Source of the DNA: Floricoccus penangensis
GTDB taxonomy: Bacteria; Bacillota; Bacilli; Lactobacillales; Streptococcaceae
Direction: 5' to 3'
Assembly (NCBI RefSeq): GCF_001832885.1
Contig: NZ_MKIQ01000023.1
Location: 62,001-126,000 of the forward strand
DNA: 64,000 bases
Every line of letters begins with the position of its first letter. Positions within the stretch are counted from its first letter, which is position 1. This document shows positions 16,002 through 25,816 of the stretch, in pieces. The translations under genes were made by a program, and so were the position numbers. The notes beneath the pieces are model-generated. The model saw only the letters and a list, made by a program, of their open reading frames with translations, ran no database searches and was not told the DNA's origin.

Positions 16002-17294
16002 ATGTTTCAGATAAGTTCTAAAGTATTTTTAGTAAATTTATTGACTGAATTGATAATTTATTTTATATTTTTTTCCTTAATAATTGGGAAGAGAAAAAAA
16101 GATATCTTAATAAGAAATATTTTTTTGATTGTATTAAACTTCTTTAGTACAGTGCTCATCTATGATATATATGAATTTATTCCAACGATAATATTAATTA
16201 TTAGTATATATATTATGTATCGTGAATCAAATCCAGATTATTATTTAATGAATACAGTGCTTATCTCTAGAATAATTTTTAATTTTACTACCATAGTTGT
16301 AAGAGTCATGATTCTACCATTTATAATAAATTTAAAAGTGTTGAATATTTTTATTATTAGTACCGAAAATTTTATGGTATTAATTATATTGATATTAATT
16401 TTTTATCTTTGTAGGAAATATAATTTTGCTAACATTGTTAGGGATGGAAATTACACATTATCTATCCTCTCTGTATATATATTAATCATTTTGGAAAGTT
16501 TTTTTTACTTTGGAAGAAGAACTGGTACGACTAATACGATTATCCTTGGGTTTTCTATATTTTTATTATTGCAATTAATTTTTATTATAACAATTTTTAT
16601 TATTCAGATGGAAAACTCTAAGACACGAGCTAAAAGAGAGTTAATTGATAATCAACTTAATAATTTGAAATATTATACTGATGAATTAGAACAGAATCAA
16701 AGAGAATTGAATAAATTTAGACATGATTATACAAATATAATGCTAGCTCTGAAAAGTAGTTACATAGATGGTACTATTAATCTTGCGATGATTGAAGACT
16801 TTGATAGATACTCTTCCAAGTATTTTGAGGGAGAGATTGTGGATTCTATGGGAGATTTGCTTAATATAGAGGATCCATTAATAAAAGGATTTTTATTCAT
16901 GAAATTAGTGCAAATGAAGCATGATAAGATAGACTATGAATTTGAATGCAAAACAACAATATCCAAAAGTAATATTGAAACCCACGATATGATAAGAATC
17001 ATTGGAAATAGTATTGACAATGCTGTGCAAGAAATTTCTATAATGGGTACTGGAAAAGTAGAAATATTTATATATCAAAACTCTGAAGAACAAGAATTTC
17101 TAATTGAAAATCCGTATATGAAGAATGATTTAGATATAGATTATTACATTGAGGAAGGTAATACTAGTAAGAAGGGACATTCAGGATTTGGACTATCTAA
17201 CGTTAAGGAGATATCGGAAAAATATGATAATCTCTTTGTTCAATATTCTGCTACTGAAAAATTTTCTACTAGAATAATGATTATTATGAAATAG
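16002..17294 (+). CDS. HPK10-type sensor histidine kinase (peptide receptor)
   Basis: A 430-residue kinase. The N-terminal 200 or so residues form six or seven membrane helices, the peptide-sensing layout of AgrC/ComD/BlpH/PlnB receptors. A linker helix leads to the H box F-R-H-D-Y-T-N-I-M with phospho-acceptor His241. The C-terminal GHKL ATPase has an N box I-I-G-N-S-I-D-N-A-V-Q-E-I and the glycine-rich H-S-G-F-G-L-S-N-V. No classical D-box is obvious, as usual in this subfamily. ATG 16002 is chosen because GGAGGG lies 6 nt upstream; an earlier in-frame TTG has no such site. It is coupled to the regulator gene (8-bp gap). The region is more AT-rich than the flanking housekeeping genes. Confidence 0.88.
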   Translation: MFQISSKVFLVNLLTELIIYFIFFSLIIGKRKKDILIRNIFLIVLNFFSTVLIYDIYEFIPTIILIISIYIMYRESNPDYYLMNTVLISRIIFNFTTIVVRVMILPFIINLKVLNIFIISTENFMVLIILILIFYLCRKYNFANIVRDGNYTLSILSVYILIILESFFYFGRRTGTTNTIILGFSIFLLLQLIFIITIFIIQMENSKTRAKRELIDNQLNNLKYYTDELEQNQRELNKFRHDYTNIMLALKSSYIDGTINLAMIEDFDRYSSKYFEGEIVDSMGDLLNIEDPLIKGFLFMKLVQMKHDKIDYEFECKTTISKSNIETHDMIRIIGNSIDNAVQEISIMGTGKVEIFIYQNSEEQEFLIENPYMKNDLDIDYYIEEGNTSKKGHSGFGLSNVKEISEKYDNLFVQYSATEKFSTRIMIIMK

Positions 17295-17302
17295 GAGGAA
17301 TT

Positions 17303-18067
17303 ATGAGCTATCCAATAATAATATGTGAAGACAACCAATCACAATTAAATATGCTACAAGGGATTGTAGAAAATTATATTATGTTTCATGGCGAGCACTT
17401 TCGTTTAGGATTAAAATCTCAAAATCCCGATGAAGTATTAAAATATATTTCAAATTATAAACCAAATGGAGGGATTTATTTTTTAGATTATGATTTAAGT
17501 CATAACCTTACGGGAATAGATTTAGCAGAGAAGATTAGAGCAAGCGACGTGCAAGCAAAAATTATATTCATCACAACTCATGGAGAAGTGGCACCTAAGA
17601 CTCTTAAAAGGAGGGTCGAACCCTTAGCTTTTATAGATAAGAACCAAGGTTTTGATGAATTTAGAGCAGAAATTGCATCTAGTTTAAGTATAGCTCAAGA
17701 AAGAATTGCTTGTGCAAATATTATACAAGGAAGAAACTTTTCATTTAAGGTGGGTAGCCAAATTTACAATATAAAATTAGATGATATATTGTTTTTTGAG
17801 CCTTCGGGAATCCCACATCGATTAGTGTTATTAACCAAAAATGCAAAATTTGAATTTTATGGTAAATTATCAGAAGTGGAGAAAACAAATCTTGGTCTGT
17901 TTAGAATAAGTAGATATTGTATAGTTAATCCTGAAAATATCACATTAATTGATTATAAGACTCGTGATGTATATTTTGATAAAAAGATAAATAGACGTTT
18001 TTCTCTAGGAAAGGGAAAAAAGTTGAAAGAAATGATAGCAAACAGGGGAGTGAGTTTGGATTATTAA
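17303..18067 (+). CDS. LytTR-family response regulator (ComE/BlpR type)
   Basis: A 254-residue regulator. The receiver domain (about 1-125) has acidic pocket residues E-D near residue 9-10 and phospho-acceptor Asp62 in Y-F-L-D-Y-D-L. T-T-H lies at the conserved Thr position and a lysine at F-I-D-K. The LytTR DNA-binding domain covers about 145-250 (D-D-I-L-F-F-E ... F-R-I-S-R-Y-C-I-V-N-P-E-N-I). Such regulators bind paired direct repeats with 21-22 bp periodicity, like those at 15596-15625. GGAGGAATT precedes the start. The gene pairs with the kinase and ends at a terminator. Confidence 0.92.
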   Translation: MSYPIIICEDNQSQLNMLQGIVENYIMFHGEHFRLGLKSQNPDEVLKYISNYKPNGGIYFLDYDLSHNLTGIDLAEKIRASDVQAKIIFITTHGEVAPKTLKRRVEPLAFIDKNQGFDEFRAEIASSLSIAQERIACANIIQGRNFSFKVGSQIYNIKLDDILFFEPSGIPHRLVLLTKNAKFEFYGKLSEVEKTNLGLFRISRYCIVNPENITLIDYKTRDVYFDKKINRRFSLGKGKKLKEMIANRGVSLDY

Positions 18068-18074
18068 TTTTAAG

Positions 18075-18104
18075 ATATCTAATATATATATTAGATATTT
18101 TTTT
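18075..18104 (+). terminator. Terminator after the LytTR regulator
   Basis: ATATCTAATA / TATTAGATAT stem followed by seven T residues. Confidence 0.8.
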
Positions 18105-18146
18105 AATGCTATCATATGCTCTAGTTATTCAGGATTATTAAAAGTC

Positions 18147-18183
18147 AATTGGTGATAAGATATGATTTATCAACCAATTTTTT
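18147..18183 (+). terminator. Second hairpin between regulator and XRE gene
   Basis: AATTGGT-GATAA pairs with TTATC-(A)-ACCAATT around a GATATGA-like loop, followed by TTTTTT. It is a weak terminator or an attenuator before the XRE gene. Confidence 0.55.
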
Positions 18184-18219
18184 GATATAGTTTCATTAAA
18201 TTTATAAGGAGGAAGTTAT

Positions 18220-18417
18220 ATGTTCGCAAGAAAAATTAAATTTGCAAGAAGAATTAAATGTCTAACTAAAAAACAAATAGCAGATTATTTGAATGTAAAT
18301 CAAGAGGTAGTTGATAGTTGGGAAAGAGGTGAAAATTTGCCTGATTTTTATAAACTAGTCGAATTGTCAGTTTTACTTGGTTTAAGCATGGAGGTTTTAC
18401 TAGGTATAATAGATTAA
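18220..18417 (+). CDS. Small XRE-family DNA-binding protein
   Basis: 65 residues forming a single Cro/CI-type helix-turn-helix: I-K-F-A-R-R-I-K ... T-K-K-Q-I-A-D-Y-L-N-V-N-Q-E-V-V-D-S-W-E-R-G. No effector domain. Excellent ribosome site AAGGAGG. Placed alone between the signalling locus and ecfA1, with a 228-bp downstream gap in which I see no gene. It may be a repressor of the neighbouring locus or a leftover of the transfer that brought it; the target is unknown. Confidence 0.8.
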   Translation: MFARKIKFARRIKCLTKKQIADYLNVNQEVVDSWERGENLPDFYKLVELSVLLGLSMEVLLGIID

Positions 18418-18630
18418 TTTTTTTATCAATAATTATCTGAATATTAAATCAAAAGTTCAGAGGATAGTAAACTGATAAGGTCCTATAAGGTTACTATTTT
18501 TAAAGGATTAGAGTCATAATTTGAAGTAATCTAATAAATTTTAGTTAAGTTTTAAAATAAGAAAAACTCATGAAAACCACTGAAATAGATGAAGGGTAGT
18601 TCTTAAACCCTAGCAAAGGTAAAGGCTACA

Positions 18631-18639
18631 TGCTATAAT
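18631..18639 (+). promoter_or_regulatory. Extended -10 promoter of ecfA1, apparently leaderless
   Basis: TGCTATAAT ends seven bases before the ecfA1 ATG at 18646, so the predicted start of transcription coincides with the start codon. No Shine-Dalgarno sequence precedes the ATG, in contrast to most genes here. Confidence 0.55.
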
Positions 18640-18645
18640 TAGAAC

Positions 18646-19485
18646 ATGAAAAAAATTCTTGAAATTCAAAATTTAACATATAAATATGAAGAGGATAGTG
18701 ACAAGCTAAATCTATCAGGTGTAAGCTTTGATGTTAATGAGGGAGAGTGGATTAGCATTATCGGACGTAATGGATCTGGTAAATCAACGACAGCCCGCTT
18801 GATAGATGGTTTGATGCCTGCTTTATCTGGAACAATCATAGTTGATGGAGACATCCTGACTGAAGATAATGTCTGGGATATTCGCCGCAAAATTGGTATG
18901 GTTTTTCAAAATCCTGATAATCAATTCGTCGGAGCTACTGTTGAGGACGATATTGCTTTTGGGATGGAAAATCAACAAATTGAGCGTGATGAGATGATTA
19001 AACGTGTTGATGATGTTCTTGAACTGGTAAATATGTCAGACTTCAAGGATCGTGAGCCAGCTAGCCTATCAGGTGGACAGAAACAACGTGTAGCTATTGC
19101 CGGAGTCATCGCTCTTCGTCCAAAAATTATTATTTTAGATGAAGCAACAAGTATGCTTGATCCAAACGGTCGTAATAAGCTCATGAATGTTGTTAGAGAA
19201 ATTAAAGATGAGTATGGTTTGACTGTCCTTTCAATTACACATGATCTTGATGAAGCGGTTAATTCTGATCGCATAGTAGTCATGAAGGATGGAGAAGTTG
19301 TTCGTATTGCTACTCCTGATGAGATTTTTGAAAGTGAAAATGACATGGTATCAATAGGACTTGATGTTCCATTTACTTCGAACCTTATGATAGATTTAAG
19401 AGCAAAGGGCTTTGATATCCCTGAAAAATATATGGATGAGGAAGGATTGGCTGATTATTTATGGCAATCGTATTTGAAAAAGTAG
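18646..19485 (+). CDS. ecfA1: ECF transporter ATPase A1
   Basis: A 279-residue ABC ATPase of the energy-coupling-factor module. The module powers vitamin and metal uptake by separate substrate-binding S proteins. Walker A is G-R-N-G-S-G-K-S-T, the Q loop is [17 protein letters not shown], the signature is L-S-G-G-Q-K-Q-R, Walker B is [12 protein letters not shown], and the switch His follows in S-I-T-H-D. The C-terminal extension beyond 240 matches ECF ATPases. The promoter suggests a leaderless mRNA. It overlaps ecfA2 by 25 bp. Confidence 0.96.
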   Translation: MKKILEIQNLTYKYEEDSDKLNLSGVSFDVNEGEWISIIGRNGSGKSTTARLIDGLMPALSGTIIVDGDILTEDNVWDIRRKIGMVFQNPDNQFVGATVEDDIAFGMENQQIERDEMIKRVDDVLELVNMSDFKDREPASLSGGQKQRVAIAGVIALRPKIIILDEATSMLDPNGRNKLMNVVREIKDEYGLTVLSITHDLDEAVNSDRIVVMKDGEVVRIATPDEIFESENDMVSIGLDVPFTSNLMIDLRAKGFDIPEKYMDEEGLADYLWQSYLKK

Positions 19486-20315
19486 ATTATGTGTACCAAA
19501 TAAATACCCCTTTTGAGAATCAGGCTCTTTTCGATATTAATTTAGATATTGAAGATGGAAGTTACACAGCTCTTATAGGACATACAGGATCTGGTAAATC
19601 AACACTTTTGCAACACTTGAATGGATTAATTAAACCAACTCGTGGCAGCGTGAAAGTTTTTGATACAGTAATCACTAACGAAAGTAAAAACAAAGATATA
19701 AAACCAATTAGAAAAAGAGTGGGGGTCGTCTTCCAATTTCCTGAAGCTCAACTTTTTGAAGAAACTGTCCTTAAGGACGTAGCCTTTGGTCCACAAAATT
19801 TCGGAATTTCTAGTGTTGAAGCTGAAAAAATTGCTCGTGAAAAATTAGCTTTGGTTGATATTGATGAGGAATTATTTGAACGTTCACCATTTGAATTATC
19901 TGGAGGGCAAATGCGCCGTGTAGCAATAGCTGGGATTTTAGCTATGAATCCTGATGTATTAGTTCTTGATGAACCAACAGCAGGTCTTGATCCGAAAGCT
20001 AGAATTAAAATGATGGAATTATTTTATAGTCTTCACAAAAAAGATAATTTGACAACAGTCCTTGTAACTCATTTAATGGATGATGTGGCAGATTATGCAG
20101 ATTATGCTTATGTTTTAGATAAGGGGCGCGTGGTGAAGTCAGGTGTTCCTAGTGATGTATTTCAAGATGTGGATTTTATGAAGAAAAATCAGCTAGGGGT
20201 TCCTAAAGCAACTGATTTCGCATTAAAACTTACTGAAAAAGGTGTAAATTTTGATCATCTTCCAATAACAAGAAAAGAATTAGTTAATATGTTGGAGGAT
20301 AAGATTCATGGATAA
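19461..20315 (+). CDS. ecfA2: ECF transporter ATPase A2
   Basis: 284 residues, the partner of EcfA1. Walker A is G-H-T-G-S-G-K-S-T, the Q loop is [11 protein letters not shown], the signature is L-S-G-G-Q-M-R-R, Walker B is [12 protein letters not shown], and H switch is V-T-H-L. The start lies inside the end of ecfA1, implying translational coupling and equal production of the heterodimer. Confidence 0.96.
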   Translation: MAIVFEKVDYVYQINTPFENQALFDINLDIEDGSYTALIGHTGSGKSTLLQHLNGLIKPTRGSVKVFDTVITNESKNKDIKPIRKRVGVVFQFPEAQLFEETVLKDVAFGPQNFGISSVEAEKIAREKLALVDIDEELFERSPFELSGGQMRRVAIAGILAMNPDVLVLDEPTAGLDPKARIKMMELFYSLHKKDNLTTVLVTHLMDDVADYADYAYVLDKGRVVKSGVPSDVFQDVDFMKKNQLGVPKATDFALKLTEKGVNFDHLPITRKELVNMLEDKIHG

Positions 20316-21111
20316 AATAATTATGGGTCGATACATACCTGGTGATTCAATAATTCACAGGATGGATCCTCGAAGCAAGCTACTTGCAATGTTTGCTTTT
20401 GTATTTGTAATTTTTATGGCAACTGATCTAGTTGGATATGGAATTTTATTTGCCTACACTGTATTAGCAGTAGTTCTTTCAAAAATAAAAATTTCTTATT
20501 ACTATACTGGTTTAAAACCAATGTTTGGATTAATTATTTTCACAGCTTTATTCCAAATATTGTTTACCGCAAGTGGAGAAACTATTTTTAAATTCTGGAT
20601 TATCAATATTACGACAGGTGCCCTAATGAATGCCCTCTATATGTCACTAAGGTTAATCTTGATAATAATTCTAAGTACAGTTCTTACGCTAACAACAGCA
20701 CCATTAACACTCGCAGATGGTGTTGCTACTGGACTTGCGCCACTAAAAAAAATAGGAGTCCCAGTTTACGATATTGGTCTGATGCTTTCAATAAGCCTAC
20801 GTTTCATTCCTACATTGATGGATGATACAACAAGAATTATGAATGCTCAAAGATCAAGAGGGATGGATTTTGGAGAAGGAAACCTAATCCAAAAAATTAA
20901 AAGTGTTATTCCTATCCTAATTCCTTTGTTTGTTTCAAGTTTTAAGAGGGCGGATGATTTGGCAATTGCTATGGAAAGTCGAGGTTTCCAAGGTGGAGAC
21001 AATAGAAGCAAGTACCGTATTTTAAAATGGCATTTTAGAGATACCGCTTTAATATTATCGATAGTTGTTTTGATGGCTATTTTATTCATGTGGAATGGTT
21101 TTATAAAATAA
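20308..21111 (+). CDS. ecfT: ECF transporter transmembrane protein T
   Basis: 267 residues with five to six membrane helices. The two short cytoplasmic coupling motifs with A-R-x type sequence appear as A-Q-R-S-R-G-M-D and A-M-E-S-R-G-F; they contact the ATPases. It overlaps ecfA2 by 8 bp with GGAGG before the start. No S component is encoded next to it, so this is a group II ECF module serving several scattered S proteins. Confidence 0.95.
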   Translation: MDKIIMGRYIPGDSIIHRMDPRSKLLAMFAFVFVIFMATDLVGYGILFAYTVLAVVLSKIKISYYYTGLKPMFGLIIFTALFQILFTASGETIFKFWIINITTGALMNALYMSLRLILIIILSTVLTLTTAPLTLADGVATGLAPLKKIGVPVYDIGLMLSISLRFIPTLMDDTTRIMNAQRSRGMDFGEGNLIQKIKSVIPILIPLFVSSFKRADDLAIAMESRGFQGGDNRSKYRILKWHFRDTALILSIVVLMAILFMWNGFIK

Positions 21112-21136
21112 AAAAGTATTTGATAAAAGAGGAGAT

Positions 21137-21850
21137 ATGATGACTACAAAAATGAATGCACAAGAAATTATTCAATTTATTGGAAATGCCGAAAAGAAAA
21201 CACCTGTTAAAGTAACTTATAAAGGGAATTTAAAAGGTGATTTAAGTAAAGTACAAAATTTTGATTCAATTGTTAAAGATGGATTTGGAATTGTATTTGG
21301 TGATTGGGCAGATGTAAAACCATTGCTTGAAAATCTAAAAGCAGATGAATATGTAATTGAAAATGATGCTCGTAATTCAGCTGTTCCTTTACTGGATAAA
21401 AAAGAAATTAATGCACGTATTGAACCAGGTGCAATTATTCGTGACCAAGTCGAAATTGGGGATAACGCAGTTATTATGATGGGTGCAGTTATCAATATTG
21501 GTGCTGAAATTGGTGCAGGGACAATGATTGATATGGGAGCTATTCTTGGCGGTCGAGCTATCGTAGGTAATAATAGTCATATTGGTGCAGGAGCTGTTCT
21601 TGCAGGCGTTATTGAGCCAGCTAGCGCAGAACCAGTTCGTGTTGGTGATAACGTTCTTGTAGGAGCTAATGCTGTAGTCATTGAAGGAGTTCAAATAGGT
21701 GACGGAGCAGTAGTAGCAGCAGGAGCAATCGTAACTGAGGATGTACCTGAACGTGTCGTAGTTGCAGGAGTTCCAGCAAGAATTATTAAAGAAATTGATG
21801 AAAAAACTGAAGCGAAAACAGCATTAGAAGACGCTTTGAGAAACTTATAA
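21137..21850 (+). CDS. dapH: Tetrahydrodipicolinate N-acetyltransferase
   Basis: 237 residues. An N-terminal DapH domain (about 1-80) is followed by a left-handed beta-helix built of hexapeptide repeats ([LIV]-G-x4: V-E-I-G-D-N-A-V-I ... I-G-A-G-T-M-I ... I-G-A-G-A-V-L) and a C-terminal helix. It acetylates tetrahydrodipicolinate in the acetyl branch of diaminopimelate and lysine synthesis. GAGGAG is close to ATG 21137; the second ATG at 21140 has slightly better spacing and may be the true start. It works with the M20 deacetylase encoded at 22304. Confidence 0.95.
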   Translation: MMTTKMNAQEIIQFIGNAEKKTPVKVTYKGNLKGDLSKVQNFDSIVKDGFGIVFGDWADVKPLLENLKADEYVIENDARNSAVPLLDKKEINARIEPGAIIRDQVEIGDNAVIMMGAVINIGAEIGAGTMIDMGAILGGRAIVGNNSHIGAGAVLAGVIEPASAEPVRVGDNVLVGANAVVIEGVQIGDGAVVAAGAIVTEDVPERVVVAGVPARIIKEIDEKTEAKTALEDALRNL

Positions 21851-21912
21851 AAATTAAAACTTCCTTGAATATTTATAATTAATAGTATTAATTTTAGGAC
21901 ATGGAGAATGCT

Positions 21913-22302
21913 ATGTTAAGAAATCAAGAAATAGATGATTATATTGCCCAAAGTTCAGCAACAAAAGAGCAAAAAAAGTATTTTGAATTTGCTAGAAATA
22001 AAGTCCATGAAATTTGGCCGACAACTGTAGAAAAAATAAGTTATGCCATGCCAGCTTTTTACCCAGATGAAAAGGCAAAAGGAATACAACTACTTATTTA
22101 TCTAAGCTTAAATAAAAAATGGTTAGGTTTTTATCCTATGCCAGCTTTTATTTATGCAAATGAGTCTTTGCTAAATGAACTGAATTTAAATTTCTCAAAG
22201 GGAGCAATTCAAATACCTTATGATACAAGTAAAGATATCTTAACAGATTTGCTAGAGAGAGCGATTGAGTTTAATGGTCGTAAATATTTAGAGGATAAGT
22301 AA
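21913..22302 (+). CDS. DUF1801-family protein
   Basis: A 129-residue protein with the DUF1801 (YdhG-like) fold. It opens with E-I-D-D-Y-I-A-Q, then I-S-Y-A-M-P-A-F-Y, then a second P-M-P-A-F segment, and a terminal helical R-x-x-Y-L. Family members have been called iron chaperones or frataxin-like, without firm proof for this group. ATG 21913 is preferred over ATG 21901 because GGAGA (21903-21907) lies 5 nt upstream. It sits between dapH and dapL, ending 1 bp before dapL, so it is probably co-transcribed but not obviously part of lysine synthesis. Confidence 0.75.
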   Translation: MLRNQEIDDYIAQSSATKEQKKYFEFARNKVHEIWPTTVEKISYAMPAFYPDEKAKGIQLLIYLSLNKKWLGFYPMPAFIYANESLLNELNLNFSKGAIQIPYDTSKDILTDLLERAIEFNGRKYLEDK

Positions 22303-22303
22303 T

Positions 22304-23428
22304 ATGATTGATTTAATAAAAACTAGAAGAGAACTTCATCAAATTCCAGAGATTGGTCTTGAAGAGTTTGAAACTCACAAGTATTTGATGGAAAAAATAG
22401 GTAAAATTGCTGAAAAAAATAATTTTACTGAAATTCGAACATGGAATACAGGTATTTTGGTTATGCTTCATGGAAGTGATCCTGAGAAAACGATAGGCTG
22501 GAGAACTGATATTGACGGTCTACCTATTGTTGAAGAAACAGGTTTAGAGTTTAAGTCAATCCATGAAGGTCGAATGCATGCTTGTGGCCATGATTGCCAT
22601 ATGACAATTGCCTTGGGCCTTCTTGATCAGTTATCTCTTGAGCAACCTAAGAACAATATGCTTTTCCTTTTTCAGCCAGCTGAGGAAAATGAAGCCGGTG
22701 GTATGCTTATGTATAAAGATGGAGCATTTGGTGACTGGCTTCCTGACGAATTCTATGGTCTTCATGTTAATCCAGATTTGCCGGTTGGTACCATTGCTTC
22801 TAACAATAATACCCTGTTTGCAGGGACTTGTGAGATTGAGATAACTTTTAAGGGTCTTGGTGGACATGCTGCTTTTCCACACAATACACGTGATGCCCTT
22901 GTGGCAGCAGCAACATTTGTTACTCAGGTTCAAACGGTTGTTAGTAGAAATGTTAACCCTATTGAGGGAGCAGTAGTAACTATCGGAAGCTTTCATGCTG
23001 GAAATACGCATAATATAATTTCAGAAGTAGCAACTGTTAAAGGAACCATCCGCACTCTAACAGCAGAGATGAATGAATTGACTCAAAAACGAGTTCGTCA
23101 AATTGCTGAAGGTGTAGCAATGAGTTTTGATTTAGATGTTGAAGTTTCTTTGAATCAAAAAGGCTATTTGCCAGTTGAGAATAATCTAGAGTTAGCAGAT
23201 AATTTGATGTCCTTCTTTAATGAAGAGGAAGGGGTGAATCTCTTAGATGTCCTTCCAAGCATGACAGGAGAGGATTTTGGCTATCTTCTTCATCAAGTAC
23301 CGGGTGTTATGTTCTGGCTTGGAATTGACAGTCCCTATGCACTTCACCACCCTAAAATGTCTCCAGATGAAAAAGCTCTGTCATTTGGAGTTGAAAATAT
23401 TGCAAAATTTTTAAAGAGTAGAATTTAG
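22304..23428 (+). CDS. dapL: N-acetyldiaminopimelate deacetylase (M20 family)
   Basis: 374 residues of the M20 aminoacylase/carboxypeptidase family. It removes acetyl from N-acetyl-LL-diaminopimelate, completing the branch begun by dapH. Metal-site motifs are visible: H-A-C-G-H-D-C-H (about residue 90), E-E-N after Q-P-A, H-V in G-L-H-V-N-P, and the C-terminal H-H-P. The catalytic Glu pair follows the A-E-E motif. The lid domain lies around 175-285. The gene symbol is the one used for this activity in streptococci and should not be confused with the aminotransferase of the same name. Confidence 0.9.
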   Translation: MIDLIKTRRELHQIPEIGLEEFETHKYLMEKIGKIAEKNNFTEIRTWNTGILVMLHGSDPEKTIGWRTDIDGLPIVEETGLEFKSIHEGRMHACGHDCHMTIALGLLDQLSLEQPKNNMLFLFQPAEENEAGGMLMYKDGAFGDWLPDEFYGLHVNPDLPVGTIASNNNTLFAGTCEIEITFKGLGGHAAFPHNTRDALVAAATFVTQVQTVVSRNVNPIEGAVVTIGSFHAGNTHNIISEVATVKGTIRTLTAEMNELTQKRVRQIAEGVAMSFDLDVEVSLNQKGYLPVENNLELADNLMSFFNEEEGVNLLDVLPSMTGEDFGYLLHQVPGVMFWLGIDSPYALHHPKMSPDEKALSFGVENIAKFLKSRI

Positions 23429-23438
23429 AAAGTATATT

Positions 23439-24254
23439 ATGAAAAAAACACATTATCGGTCATGGATCCCTAAAAGAAAAGTTGTTATTTTTCTTGCAGT
23501 AAGTTTATTTCTACTTCTCTTGCCATTAATCTATGATTTTGGACAATTAGCAAATATTCTCATGTGGGTAGCAGCTGTTCCTGCTATTATCATGACTTTT
23601 AAACTTAGCTTGACCTATAACGCATTCTCGCCTAGTGGTGGAAACTATCAAGATAAAATTTATAATCTTGCCGCTCAAGAGTTTGATCTTGAAGAGGGGA
23701 AAGTATTGGATGTGGGTACTTTAAGCGGAGCACTTCCAATTAAGTTAGCTAAGAAAAATCCTAAAATTACCATTGAAGGTGTAGATCACTGGCGAGACGA
23801 TGCGCTTATCAAAAGAAGAGACAACAAAAAAAAGAAAAATAAAAAAAATCGTCAGCCATTACTTTCAGGTGATGAAGAATGTCGACAAAATGCTGAACTT
23901 GAAGGAGTGAGCCTCAAGCAAGTTAAATTTTCACGTGTTCATATAAACCGACTTCCATTTAAGGATGGAGCATTTGATGGGTTAACAAGCGTGCTGACTT
24001 ATCAGCAAGCAGCCGGTGAAAAAAATGAAAATCTAGTTTACGAATCATTACGTACTCTACGTGTCGGTGGTGAGTTTGTTCTAATTGATCAGTTCAAAGA
24101 TAGAAATGCTTTTGGAGATTTTGATAAATTTATTAAAGATATGGATGTTTCAGAAATTGAAATTATTCCTTTAGAAGAAAAAATTGATTTACCATGGATC
24201 TTAAAACTAAAAAGCAATTTGGGAAATGTTGTCATCCTTAAAGGTATAAAATAA
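23439..24254 (+). CDS. Membrane-anchored class I SAM-dependent methyltransferase
   Basis: 271 residues. Two hydrophobic helices at residues about 14-32 and 37-55 anchor a cytosolic Rossmann domain. Motif I is V-L-D-V-G-T-L-S-G-A-L and the acidic loop G-V-D-H-W follows. A basic insertion, K-K-K-K-N-K-K-N, is unusual and might bind nucleic acid or anionic lipid. The substrate is unknown. It follows dapL by 10 bp and ends at a bidirectional terminator shared with the MATE gene. Confidence 0.75.
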   Translation: MKKTHYRSWIPKRKVVIFLAVSLFLLLLPLIYDFGQLANILMWVAAVPAIIMTFKLSLTYNAFSPSGGNYQDKIYNLAAQEFDLEEGKVLDVGTLSGALPIKLAKKNPKITIEGVDHWRDDALIKRRDNKKKKNKKNRQPLLSGDEECRQNAELEGVSLKQVKFSRVHINRLPFKDGAFDGLTSVLTYQQAAGEKNENLVYESLRTLRVGGEFVLIDQFKDRNAFGDFDKFIKDMDVSEIEIIPLEEKIDLPWILKLKSNLGNVVILKGIK

Positions 24255-24256
24255 AA

Positions 24257-24289
24257 AAATCTACTTCCTTTAATTTGGGAGTAGATTTT
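24257..24289. terminator. Bidirectional terminator between methyltransferase and MATE genes
   Basis: AAAATCTACTTCC / GGGAGTAGATTTT with an 8-nt loop, placed between two converging genes. Confidence 0.85.
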
Positions 24290-24298
24290 CCATTTATA

Positions 24299-25630
24299 CT
24301 ATGATAATTTTTTGAAACTTCTTACTGTCACTAATATTGTAGGTATTAAGACCAATATACTTCCTATCCAAGCTGCGGGGTTGGAAGCTACAACAATTGT
24401 ATAGCTCATCTTATGGACACCATATATAGCAACTCCAGCCCTCATAAATAATTCCATAAATCCTGCTAATGTCGGGATTTTACTATTTCCAAGACCTTGA
24501 ATTGTACCTCGAGTAGAAAATAAAATTGCTAAAAGCCAGTAAAAGGCACCATTAATAATATAGTATTGTTTAGCCATATTAATTACAGCTGTTTCACTTG
24601 ATGATATAAAAACAGTTGTGATTTGGTGGTTAAAAGTAATTAATAAAATGGCATAAATAATTCCCCAGATTACTGAAATTAAGGTAGCTTGTTTCAATCC
24701 AGAGATTATTCGTTTATATTTTTGGGCACCGTAGTTTTGTGCAGCAAATGTCGACATGGCAAGTCCGATTGAAATCATGGGAAGCATTGCAAATTGATCG
24801 ACTTTACTTACTATTGATTGTGTAGCCACTGCGTTAGTCCCTAAGGTGTTTAAGGCGATTTGGAGGGTAATGCTCCCAATAGCAATAATACTTGACTGAA
24901 AGCCCATTGGAAGGCTCAGGCGAGCGTGCTCTTTAAATTCATTTTTATCAAACTTAAGATACTCTGTAGGGAAATATAGTTCGGGAACTTTTTTCGAGAT
25001 ATGATAGACCAAGTAACAAACCGAAATTGCTTGAGCAGTAACCGTCGCGATACTAGCACCTGCAATACCCCACCCAAGACCTAAAATGGCGGTATATTCC
25101 AATATAATATTTGCTATGCTTGAAATAACTAAGGCATACAGTGGAGTTTTTGAGTCTCCAAGAGCTCTCAAGGCGTTTGATAGAAAGTTAAATAAGTTAG
25201 CGAAAATCATCCCACCAAGCATGAAAGTCATAAAAGTTTTAGCACCCTCAAATATTTCATCAGGAGTCTGCATCAATTTAAGAAGTGGTCCAATAAAAAT
25301 TACAGATAGGACACTTAAAATTAGAGAGGCAACTACGGTAAACACAAGACCGGTAGCAAAAGACTTTTTGACATCCTGAAAATGCTTTGCACCAAAACGT
25401 TGGGCAGTTACAATAGTTAATCCACTTGTCAATCCTTGAGCAAAGCCTACAATTAAAAAGTTAACTGCACCTGTAGCACCGACACTGGCTAATGCTAGTT
25501 TACCCAGAGTCTGACCAACTATAATTGTATCTGTAGTGTGATATAATATCTGGAAAAAATTTCCCAATAAAAGAGGGAGAGTAAATAAAATCAGTCCTTT
25601 AGAAATATTTCCCTTCGTTAAATCATTCAT
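24299..25630 (-). CDS. MATE-family multidrug/toxin exporter
   Basis: 443 residues with about twelve membrane helices in two pseudo-symmetric halves. The MATE N-terminal pattern is clear: L-P-L-L-L-G-N-F-F-Q-I-L-Y-H-T-T-D-T-I-I-V-G and G-x-x-x-G-L-T-I-V-T-A-Q-R-F-G-A. Members are Na+ or H+ antiporters exporting cationic drugs or metabolites. It is closest in look to the DinF/NorM-type prokaryotic group. AAGGAG is 10 nt before the start. No regulator gene is adjacent. Confidence 0.92.
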   Translation of the reverse strand: MNDLTKGNISKGLILFTLPLLLGNFFQILYHTTDTIIVGQTLGKLALASVGATGAVNFLIVGFAQGLTSGLTIVTAQRFGAKHFQDVKKSFATGLVFTVVASLILSVLSVIFIGPLLKLMQTPDEIFEGAKTFMTFMLGGMIFANLFNFLSNALRALGDSKTPLYALVISSIANIILEYTAILGLGWGIAGASIATVTAQAISVCYLVYHISKKVPELYFPTEYLKFDKNEFKEHARLSLPMGFQSSIIAIGSITLQIALNTLGTNAVATQSIVSKVDQFAMLPMISIGLAMSTFAAQNYGAQKYKRIISGLKQATLISVIWGIIYAILLITFNHQITTVFISSSETAVINMAKQYYIINGAFYWLLAILFSTRGTIQGLGNSKIPTLAGFMELFMRAGVAIYGVHKMSYTIVVASNPAAWIGSILVLIPTILVTVRSFKKLS

Positions 25631-25771
25631 TTAAGTGTTTCTCCTTTCACATATTTTGTAGATGGTTCTATAAGATAAACTGACTTTAAATATAGTAATT
25701 ATGAATATATTATCAGCCAAGCAATAAAATTTTTGAATTATATGTGTAGTTCAGTACCATTTTATAACAGC

Positions 25772-25801
25772 AAAATGGACCAACCGAGGTCAGTCCATTT
25801 T
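25772..25801 (-). terminator. Terminator of the cold-shock gene
   Basis: AAAATGGAC and GTCCATTTT enclose a small internal loop and an ACC/GGT stem. The T tract on the minus strand is short. Confidence 0.65.
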
Positions 25802-25816
25802 TACTACTTAATTAAA

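Noticed and set aside
18418-18645. Second peptide gene between the XRE gene and ecfA1
   Set aside because: Short frames exist but none has a convincing ribosome site or resembles the peptides at 15745-15867.
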